22,450 nt of DNA, taken from the NCBI GenBank assembly GCA_046727855.1, contig JBKPDL010000073.1, forward strand, positions 1 to 22,450, given 5' to 3'. Below the pieces are notes generated by a model, which had not been told where the DNA came from, ran no database searches, and saw only the letters and a list, made by a program, of their open reading frames with translations. Numbering within the stretch: position 1 is the first letter of the stretch; each line of letters begins with the position of its first letter. A program made the position numbers and the translations under genes. The stretch is from DASPWV01 sp046727855 (GTDB lineage Bacteria > Acidobacteriota > Vicinamibacteria > Vicinamibacterales > UBA2999). This document shows positions 14,827 through 20,547 of this stretch, one piece after another.

Positions 14827-15768
14827 CGCCGGGCGCGGCGGACGCCGCGTGCGCGGCGGCGGCGGCGGCTGTTCGATCGTCGCTTTGATTGTCGATTCCG
14901 CTTTATCGCGCACGATCTCAATCGTGACGTCGCCGCTCTTGTCTCGCAAGCGGTCGATCAGATCGTCGTAGTCGCGGACGCGATCGCCGTCGATCGACGT
15001 GATCACATCGCCCGCCTTGATTCCCGCTCTCTCCGCGGGCGAATCTTTCGTCACTTCGGACACCAGGACACCGCCGTCCTTGACGCCGAAATACTCCGCC
15101 AGCTGTGGCGAAAGCGATTCGATCTGGACGCCCAGACGGCGGCGCGCGCCAGGCGGAAGCATGTCGCCGAAATCGAAGCGCAGCGGCCCCTCGAACTGGA
15201 ACTCGCGGAGTCGCGGTTCGAGTTCGCGGAAACGCGGCTCCAGCTCGCGCAGGCGAGGCTCGATTTCGCGAAGACGCGGCTCGAGCTCACGCATGCCCCT
15301 CGCGATCTCGCGGCCGACCCGATCGTTGTCCAAGCCCCAGCCGAACGCGCGCGCCTCGGGCGTCACGTCGACGGTTTGCCGCTGCCCATCGCGCAGGAAA
15401 GTGAGCTTCACCGTGCGGCCGCCGACGGTTTCCTCCACTAGGCGCGAGAACTGGCGGGCGCTGCGAATCCTCTCTCCGTCGTACTCCACGACGATGTCGC
15501 CTTCGCGAAGACCGGCTTTGGCAGCCGGACTGTCCTGATCCACGTCCTCGATGCGCGCGCCGCTCTGTCCCTTGAGCTCGTCTGCGCTCAGGTCCTCGAC
15601 CATGACACCGATCTGACTGCCGCGCCCGTCGAGCGACAGCACCCGCGCGCGCGCACGCGGTTCCGGCGACGTCCGCGGCGTCCCCGACTGCGCGAGGAGC
15701 GTGCCGACGGCGGCCAGAACGGCCGCGGTCAGAACCACGCCAAAAATGGCAAGTCTCGCCTTTTTCAT
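14821..15768 (-). CDS. Exported or membrane-anchored protein with two PDZ domains
   Basis: The 315-aa protein begins with a basic, hydrophobic signal or anchor segment (residues 1-27, MKKARLAIFGVVLTAAVLAA). PDZ-1 spans about 52-138 (IGVMVEDL, then DSPAAKAGLREGDIVVEYDGE). PDZ-2 spans about 211-299 (LGVQIESL, then DSPAERAGIKAGDVITSIDGD). Between them, residues 161-188 are four tandem copies of the heptapeptide ELEPRLR. The C-terminus is Pro/Arg-rich (PPPPPRTRRPPRPAI). There is no trypsin-like protease domain, so it is not a full DegP/HtrA; it more likely binds peptides as an adaptor outside the cytoplasm. The start ATG 15768 is preceded by GGAGG at an 8-nt spacing. The frame stays open upstream through the antisense of glnA, which is not taken as coding. 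It is divergent from glnA by 75 bp. Confidence 0.85.
   Translation of the reverse strand: MKKARLAIFGVVLTAAVLAAVGTLLAQSGTPRTSPEPRARARVLSLDGRGSQIGVMVEDLSADELKGQSGARIEDVDQDSPAAKAGLREGDIVVEYDGERIRSARQFSRLVEETVGGRTVKLTFLRDGQRQTVDVTPEARAFGWGLDNDRVGREIARGMRELEPRLREIEPRLRELEPRFRELEPRLREFQFEGPLRFDFGDMLPPGARRRLGVQIESLSPQLAEYFGVKDGGVLVSEVTKDSPAERAGIKAGDVITSIDGDRVRDYDDLIDRLRDKSGDVTIEIVRDKAESTIKATIEQPPPPPRTRRPPRPAI
15205..15288 (-). repeat. Four tandem 21-bp repeats coding for ELEPRLR
   Basis: Residues 161-188 of the PDZ protein are E-[L/I]-E-P-R-[L/F]-R repeated four times without a break. Codons differ between copies, so the repeat is kept more at protein than at DNA level. Such repeats can change copy number. 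Confidence 0.85.
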
Positions 15769-15776
15769 CAGCAATT

Positions 15777-15781
15777 CCTCC
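15777..15781 (-). promoter_or_regulatory. Shine-Dalgarno sequence of the PDZ gene
   Basis: GGAGG on the minus strand lies 8 nt before ATG 15768 and fixes that start. It contrasts with several neighbours that have no such sequence. Confidence 0.75.
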
Positions 15782-15788
15782 GTCCATT

Positions 15789-15805
15789 GGTCTAGACGAT
15801 AGACC
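15789..15805. promoter_or_regulatory. Candidate operator: perfect inverted repeat between PDZ gene and glnA
   Basis: GGTCTA-GACGA-TAGACC is a perfect 6-bp inverted repeat with a 5-nt spacer, in the 75-bp region between divergent genes. It ends 25 bp before the glnA -10 box. Read on the minus strand it overlaps TATCGT, a possible -10 box of the PDZ gene. A regulator bound here could affect both genes. Confidence 0.45.
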
Positions 15806-15830
15806 GTGCTGTTCGGTTGGTTGTGTCCCT

Positions 15831-15836
15831 TAGAAT
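15831..15836 (+). promoter_or_regulatory. Candidate glnA -10 box, leaderless spacing
   Basis: TAGAAT differs from TATAAT at one base and ends exactly 7 nt before GTG 15844. The first transcribed base would then be at or next to the start codon. No clear -35 box or Shine-Dalgarno sequence is visible. Confidence 0.5.
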
Positions 15837-15843
15837 TTCGAGC

Positions 15844-17172
15844 GTGGCAGACCGAAAGGCGGCAATTCTCGAACGCGCCGACAAGGAGCGGGTCAAGTTC
15901 CTGCGGCTTCAATTCACGGACATTCTCGGCGTCATCAAGAACGTCGAGGTGCCGGATCGGCAATTCAGCGATGCCCTCGACGGCCGAATCATGTTCGACG
16001 GATCGTCGATTGAGGGCTTCGTCCGGATCGAAGAATCGGACATGTACCTCAAGCCGGATTTGGCGACTTTCCAGGTGTTTCCCTGGACTGACCCGAGCAG
16101 CGCGCGGGTTGGACGCATCATCTGCGACATCGCCAATCCCGACGGGACACCGTTCGCCGGCTGCCCTCGGACCACGCTGAAAAAGGTCATCCAGCTCGCC
16201 GCCGATCGCGGCTTCACCATGAAGGCTGGCCCGGAAGCCGAGTTCTTTCTGTTTCAGCGGCGTGACGGGAAGCCGACCACCGAAACGCACGACGCCGCCG
16301 GCTACTTCGACCTGGCTCCGGTCGATCTCGGCGAAGACGTGCGGCGCGAGATCGTGCTCGCGCTCGAGCAGATGGGATTGCACGTCGAAGCCGCGCATCA
16401 CGAAGTCGCGCCGGGACAACACGAGATCGATTTTCACTACGATGATGTCCTCGCGACCGCCGACAACGTGAGCACCTTTCGTTTCGTCGTAAAAAACGTT
16501 GCGCTGCGCAACGACCTGCACGCGACGTTCATGCCCAAACCTGTGTTCGGCCTGAACGGGTCCGGCATGCATACCCACCAGTCGCTCTTCCGCGGAGGCG
16601 CGAACGCGTTCTATGCGGAAAAGGGCCAGTGGCAGTTGAGCGATACCTGCCTTCACTACATCGGCGGATTGCTGGAGCACGCGAAAGGGTTCTGCGCGAT
16701 CACGAACCCGCTGGTGAATTCCTACAAGCGCCTCGTGCCTGGCTACGAAGCGCCGACGGCGATCGCGTGGTCGGAAAAAAATCGCAGCCCGCTCGTACGC
16801 GTGCCGGCAACACGTGGCACCGGCACACGCATCGAGCTGCGTATGCCGGATCCGTCTTGCAACCCGTACCTCGCCCTCTCGGTGATGCTGCGCGCCGGAC
16901 TCGATGGTATCGATCGCAAAGTCGATCCCGGTCCGCCGGTGAACAAGAACATCTACAAGATGAGTCACCGCGAGCGGCGGCACTTGCGCATCGACGATCT
17001 GCCCGCAAGCCTCAGCGAGGCGCTCGATCAGTTGGAGAAGGACGATCTCATCAAGGAAACGCTCGGCGAGCACATCGTTCAGCACTTTCTCGAGGCCAAG
17101 CGCGAAGAGTGGGACGAGTACATCCGTCACGTGTCGGGCTGGGAGATGGAGAGGTATCTGCGGGTGTACTGA
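15844..17172 (+). CDS. glnA: Glutamine synthetase type I (GSI-alpha-like)
   Basis: The 442-aa enzyme makes glutamine from glutamate, ammonia and ATP as a cytoplasmic dodecamer and is the main entry of ammonia into metabolism. Motifs are FDGSSIEGF (D52 latch), GPEAEFFLF (metal Glu), HHEVAPGQHEID, NGSGMHTHQS (H243, H245), NPLVNSYKRLVPGYEAP (Glu flap region) and RGTGTRIELRMPDPSCNPYLA. Length equals the 444-aa Bacillus enzyme. The late NKNIYKMSHRER segment resembles feedback-controlled GSI-alpha forms rather than the adenylylated KPG/NLYDLP type, so regulation by adenylylation is unlikely (inference). The frame is open back to a TTG at 15817; GTG 15844 is chosen because the protein then begins as in relatives and TAGAAT lies 7 nt upstream. 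No glnB, amtB or ntr gene is adjacent. Confidence 0.95.
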   Translation: MADRKAAILERADKERVKFLRLQFTDILGVIKNVEVPDRQFSDALDGRIMFDGSSIEGFVRIEESDMYLKPDLATFQVFPWTDPSSARVGRIICDIANPDGTPFAGCPRTTLKKVIQLAADRGFTMKAGPEAEFFLFQRRDGKPTTETHDAAGYFDLAPVDLGEDVRREIVLALEQMGLHVEAAHHEVAPGQHEIDFHYDDVLATADNVSTFRFVVKNVALRNDLHATFMPKPVFGLNGSGMHTHQSLFRGGANAFYAEKGQWQLSDTCLHYIGGLLEHAKGFCAITNPLVNSYKRLVPGYEAPTAIAWSEKNRSPLVRVPATRGTGTRIELRMPDPSCNPYLALSVMLRAGLDGIDRKVDPGPPVNKNIYKMSHRERRHLRIDDLPASLSEALDQLEKDDLIKETLGEHIVQHFLEAKREEWDEYIRHVSGWEMERYLRVY

Positions 17173-17183
17173 ACGCGTGTGGT

Positions 17184-17201
17184 AGCGGGTAGCTACCCGC
17201 T
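17184..17201. repeat. 18-bp perfect palindrome after glnA
   Basis: AGCGGGTAGCTACCCGCT is its own reverse complement and starts 12 nt after the glnA stop codon. No T-run follows, so it is not a standard terminator, although it could form a transcript-end hairpin. The following bases (CGTCGCTACTCGCG) belong to the same word family as the repeat at 10102-10171. Confidence 0.6.
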
Positions 17202-17476
17202 CGTCGCTACTCGCGCGCCGCAAGAGGACATCTGGCCGTCACCGCGATAGGGCGGCCCCCTGTGCAGGCCAGCTGCGTTTCGCGATTTTCCGGCCAACTT
17301 TCTGCGGATCCCGAAGTGGCACGGCTGTTGAAGTCTGCCGTGGCGGACGCGACGGGCTCACCGGAGTGCGCAAACTTCAGGCAGGCGCTGGCATCGCCGC
17401 ACCCCGGCCGCAAGGTTCACGAGTCCCGTCGCGTTCTTTGAACTGGCGTTGCTTCGAAGCGCCGGGAGTTGAGCAC
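17202..17476. promoter_or_regulatory. Leader region of the OB-fold lipoprotein gene with sigma-54-like site
   Basis: In this 275-bp non-coding stretch, TGGCAC-GGCTG-TTGAA (17317-17332) fits the sigma-54 -24/-12 pattern TGGCAC-N5-TTGCA in all but one conserved base; the missing one is the C of the near-invariant -12 GC, which is a real weakness. Overlapping it, CACGGC (17320-17325) and GCCGTG (17337-17342) can form a hairpin. Short frames on both strands have no homology that I recognise. GGGAG (17464-17468) is the likely Shine-Dalgarno sequence for ATG 17477. Confidence 0.3.
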
Positions 17477-17836
17477 ATGGTGCCGCGTCTTTCTCGTCGT
17501 CTCATCGCCGCGATCGGGTTTGCAGTGATCGTCACCGGCTGCGCAAGCGGTGCATCGGTTGCCCAGGTCAAAACCAATCCTGGCCGCTACGTCGATAAGA
17601 ACGTCACCGTTCGCGGTACCGTCACCTCGTCCTGGGGCATTCCTCTCGTGCCGTTCAAGATGTACCAAGTGGACGATGGGACGGGCGAAATTTTGGTGCT
17701 GTCGCAGCACGAGCGCGTGCCGTCGAAAGGCGCGCGCGTGAAGGTCACCGGAAAGGTGGGCGAGTTCGCCATGTTCGGCGGGCGCTCCGTCGGCTTGCAT
17801 CTCAAAGAAGGCGATCTCGACTTCGACGGGCGGTAA
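17477..17836 (+). CDS. Small lipoprotein with OB-fold-like domain
   Basis: The 119-aa protein has a lipoprotein signal: basic MVPRLSRRL, a hydrophobic stretch and the lipobox VTGC (19-22), so C22 should be lipidated and the protein attached to a membrane outside the cytoplasm. The rest (about 30-115) has the beta-rich pattern of bacterial OB-fold proteins: KNVTVRGTVTSSWGIP, YQVDDGTGEILVLS, then GARVKVTGKVGEFAMFGG and VGLHLKEGD. The YQVDDGTGEI strand is typical of the nucleic-acid or ligand-binding OB class, but the role here is unknown. GGGAG lies 8 nt before ATG 17477; an extension to 17366 is open but lacks a signal sequence. A strong intrinsic terminator follows, so it is its own transcription unit. 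Confidence 0.75.
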   Translation: MVPRLSRRLIAAIGFAVIVTGCASGASVAQVKTNPGRYVDKNVTVRGTVTSSWGIPLVPFKMYQVDDGTGEILVLSQHERVPSKGARVKVTGKVGEFAMFGGRSVGLHLKEGDLDFDGR

Positions 17837-17904
17837 GGCGGCTCCCCCAGAGCTGTGTCTCCTCCTCGCCAGAGTCTTGGACGCGTATCGCGTCGAGACG
17901 GACA

Positions 17905-17935
17905 GGCCGCGACTGACCATCGCGGCCTTTTTTTT
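17905..17935 (+). terminator. Rho-independent terminator
   Basis: A perfect 8-bp stem GGCCGCGA / TCGCGGCC with loop CTGACCA is followed by eight T. It lies 69 nt after the lipoprotein stop and separates it from atpB. Confidence 0.93.
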
Positions 17936-18006
17936 GACTTTTTCCACGGTTTTTGAGGGCAAAGCGAGCCAGCGGCTGCGGCCCGCCGAGAGCTTGTGAA
18001 TTAAGG

Positions 18007-18012
18007 TACAAT
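18007..18012 (+). promoter_or_regulatory. Candidate atpB -10 box
   Basis: TACAAT (one mismatch to TATAAT) ends 9 nt before GTG 18022, with no Shine-Dalgarno sequence in the gap and no clear -35 box. Because a terminator lies just upstream, atpB needs its own promoter, which supports this site. Confidence 0.5.
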
Positions 18013-18021
18013 CTAGAGTTT

Positions 18022-18738
18022 GTGGAGCAACTGGAACACCCGTCCCCTCTCGTTGACGCGATCAACGCGCTCGTCGCCCCGCTCGGCATCCATATTCCGG
18101 ACTACCTCGTATTCTGCGGGCTCATCACGTTCATCGTCCTCGTCGTCGGCCTCTTCATCCGCGCACGGCTGAGCGTCGACAACCCGGGCAAGTTCCAGAT
18201 CATTCTCGAAGACATCACCACGTTCATCGTGGCACAGCTTGAAAACTTCATCGGCCCCGGCAAGGGACGCCGCTACATGGCGCTCTGCGGCGGCATCTTC
18301 ATCTTCATTCTGATCGGAAACTTGATGGGCCAGGTGCCCGGGCTCGGCGCGCCCACCAGCAACATCAATGTGCCGTTTGCGTGCGCTATCACCGTGTGGC
18401 TGTATTACCACTGGCAAGGGATCCGGACGCAGGGTCCGGTCGCCTATCTGCTGCACTTTGCGTTTCCACCGGGCGTGCCCAAAATCATGGCGCCGCTGAT
18501 GCTGCCGATCGAGTTGATCAGCCACTTCTCGCGCGTGCTGTCGCTCACGCTCCGTCTTTTCGGCAACATCTTCGGCGAGCATCTGGTGGTACTGATTATC
18601 GCGAGCATCGTGCCGCTCATTGCACCGCTGCCGATTCAGCTGCTTGGCTTGATCGTGGGCCCGCTGCAGGCGTTCATCTTCATGACGTTGACGGCTATTT
18701 ATCTGAGTGCGGCAACGGCGGTAGACGAACACCACTAA
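18022..18738 (+). CDS. atpB: ATP synthase F0 subunit a
   Basis: The 238-aa inner-membrane protein forms the proton half-channels beside the c-ring of F1F0 ATP synthase. It has about five to six hydrophobic segments. PKIMAPLMLPIELISHFSRV is followed by SLTLRLFGNIFGEHL, where R178 corresponds to the essential Arg (E. coli R210). The last helix, LQAFIFMTLTAIYLSAATA, is also typical. The start GTG 18022 gives the sequence MEQLEHPSPL; the frame is open back to 17953, but that extension has no family resemblance. Unusually, no atpE, atpF or other ATP synthase gene lies on either side: a terminator precedes it and a convergent gene follows 30 bp later. Confidence 0.93.
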   Translation: MEQLEHPSPLVDAINALVAPLGIHIPDYLVFCGLITFIVLVVGLFIRARLSVDNPGKFQIILEDITTFIVAQLENFIGPGKGRRYMALCGGIFIFILIGNLMGQVPGLGAPTSNINVPFACAITVWLYYHWQGIRTQGPVAYLLHFAFPPGVPKIMAPLMLPIELISHFSRVLSLTLRLFGNIFGEHLVVLIIASIVPLIAPLPIQLLGLIVGPLQAFIFMTLTAIYLSAATAVDEHH

Positions 18739-18749
18739 CCCTAAGCGGT

Positions 18750-18768
18750 CGCGGACCTGAAGGCCGCG
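18750..18768. terminator. Hairpin between convergent atpB and phosphatase genes
   Basis: CGCGG-A-CC TGAA GG-CCGCG forms a 7-bp stem with one bulged A and a TGAA tetraloop, filling most of the 30-bp gap. It lacks a T-run on either side, so it may be a weak bidirectional terminator or an RNA-stabilising hairpin. Confidence 0.5.
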
Positions 18769-20547
18769 TTACGTGATACGGACGACGACCACGGTCTGAT
18801 CGTCGGTCTGTTCCGTTTCTCCCCGGAACGCCTGCATCGCGCCGAAGATGGCGCTCACGATTTCCCTGGCCGGCTTATCGCGGTTTTCGCTGACCGCCTT
18901 GATGATGCCTGCGGCGCCAAACTCCTGGCCGGCTGCATTCCACGTTTCAAAGATTCCGTCGGAACAGAAGACGAACAGGTCGCCCGTGTGCAGATCGAAC
19001 GACACCTCGTCATAGGTGGAGCTGCCAAACGAGCCCAGTGGGACGCCGGGGAGATCGACTTGCGCAATGCTGTCACGCGACGCGCGGATCGGATAGGGCA
19101 GGCCCGAGTTGCTCATCGTCACGTGCCGCCGTTTCAAATCGAACAGCGCATAGCAGAGCGTGCAGTAATACTCTTCGAGCTGACGTTCGTGCATGATTCG
19201 ATTGATCGAATCCAGCACCGCCGCCGGACTGCCCCGATCCGGCGCGAACCTGCGGCGGAACGTGCGCCCGCGAATCACTTCGCCGACAAACGTGCCGTAG
19301 AGTGCGGCCGGGACGCCCTTGCCTGAAACATCGCCAACCGCCACCACGAGCGTGTTCGGCTCCGGCGAGAGGAACTCGTAGACATCGCCGCCGAGCTCGC
19401 GGGCCGGGTCGAAATGCCACGCGACGTCGACGCCCCTCAGTTTGGTCGGGAGCTCGCGCGGGAGAAGCGCCATCTGCACGCGCTGCGCAAATCGCACCTC
19501 CTTTTCGAGCCGGAGCTCGTTGTCGCGGAGCGCTTCGTAGAGTTTTGCGTTCTCGATCGCCACCGCGGCCTGTGACGCGAGCAGCGTGAGCAGCTCGACG
19601 TGCTTCTTGCTGAACGCGTCCAGCTCTGGGCTTTCCAGGTCGAAGACACCGATACAGCGATCCTTCAGCAGCAACGGAACCGCAAGCTCGGAACGCACGT
19701 CGCTGACGGCGTTGATGTAGCGCGAGTCGGTTGCGACGTCGGGCACGAGCACGGGCTCCTTGTGCAGCGCGGCGTATCCCACGAGGCCATCGCCCAGTTT
19801 CACAGGCGCGAGCGCCTGGGCATCGCCGTAGCTGATGGCAATCTTCATCTCCAGCATTTGCGTCTGCTCGTTGAGCAGCGCGAGCCCGAACGTCCGGTAA
19901 TCGATCAAGCGCTTGACGAGGTGCGCGACACGCGTCAGCAGCTCGTCGAGATCGAGAATGGCGCTCATCTCCAGCCCGATTTCCTCGAGCGTTTCCAGCG
20001 TCTGGCCGTACTCACGCTCCGATTCGAAGAGCCGGGCATTGACGATGGCCTGGGCGATGTGCGCGGCAAACTGACGCAGGATCGCTTCGTCGCGCTCGCA
20101 GAACGCGTCCTTGTGGTCCGACAGCAAGTTGATGGCGCCGAGCACCTTGCCTTTGTGGCGGAGCGGGACGACCAGATCAGATTCGATCCCTGGAACCACG
20201 CCGATGTAGCGCGCATCGCTGCTGACGTCGTTCACCAGAATCGGCCGCTGTTCGACCACGGAAATCCCCACCAACCCCTGTCCGACCTTGAGACTGAAGT
20301 GGTCGACGATTTCCTGCGGATAGCCGACGGCGTACGCGATGCGTAAATCGCCGCGCCGTTCGTCGAGCAAGTACACGGCAAACACACTGAACGGCGTGAG
20401 CCTTGCGATCAGCTGTGGGATTTTTTCGAGAAGCTCGTTGACCTCGAGAACGGAGGTCACCTCGCGGCCGAGCTCGAAGAGCGTCGCCAGCAGCTCGGTG
20501 TCTGAAACCTGGCTGCTGGCGGCACGCACAGCGGCGGATTCGTTCAT
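18769..20547 (-). CDS. GAF-GAF-SpoIIE (PP2C) serine/threonine phosphatase
   Basis: The 592-aa cytoplasmic protein has two GAF sensor domains followed by an RsbU/SpoIIE phosphatase. GAF-1 is at about 28-172 (GQGLVGISVVEQRPILVNDV, then VVPLRHKGKVLGAINL). GAF-2 is at about 193-335 and repeats the pattern (GDGLVGYAALHKEPVLVPDV, then AVPLLLKDRCIGVFDLES). A helical linker (about 336-360) carries RFAQRVQMALLPRELP. The PP2C motifs are GGDVYE (386-391), DVSGKG (406-411), CSDGIFE and DDQTVVVV near the end. Such proteins dephosphorylate STAS antagonists in partner-switching; the GAF ligands are unknown. Its ATG overlaps the S9 peptidase stop as ATGA, so the two are translationally coupled. No STAS or anti-sigma partner is in the window. 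Confidence 0.92.
   Translation of the reverse strand: MNESAAVRAASSQVSDTELLATLFELGREVTSVLEVNELLEKIPQLIARLTPFSVFAVYLLDERRGDLRIAYAVGYPQEIVDHFSLKVGQGLVGISVVEQRPILVNDVSSDARYIGVVPGIESDLVVPLRHKGKVLGAINLLSDHKDAFCERDEAILRQFAAHIAQAIVNARLFESEREYGQTLETLEEIGLEMSAILDLDELLTRVAHLVKRLIDYRTFGLALLNEQTQMLEMKIAISYGDAQALAPVKLGDGLVGYAALHKEPVLVPDVATDSRYINAVSDVRSELAVPLLLKDRCIGVFDLESPELDAFSKKHVELLTLLASQAAVAIENAKLYEALRDNELRLEKEVRFAQRVQMALLPRELPTKLRGVDVAWHFDPARELGGDVYEFLSPEPNTLVVAVGDVSGKGVPAALYGTFVGEVIRGRTFRRRFAPDRGSPAAVLDSINRIMHERQLEEYYCTLCYALFDLKRRHVTMSNSGLPYPIRASRDSIAQVDLPGVPLGSFGSSTYDEVSFDLHTGDLFVFCSDGIFETWNAAGQEFGAAGIIKAVSENRDKPAREIVSAIFGAMQAFRGETEQTDDQTVVVVRIT

Noticed and set aside
15769..17223. Long minus-strand open frame continuing upstream of the PDZ gene, antisense to glnA
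   Set aside because: It is in frame with the PDZ gene but covers the well supported glnA on the other strand; its composition is that of an antisense shadow, and the PDZ gene has its own signal peptide and GGAGG site at 15768.
17207..17413. 68-aa minus-strand open frame in the spacer after glnA
   Set aside because: No ribosome site, no motif and low-complexity composition; it overlaps the palindrome and the sigma-54-like site.
19600..20346. 248-aa plus-strand open frame
   Set aside because: It is antisense to the GAF domains of the phosphatase and has no motif of its own.
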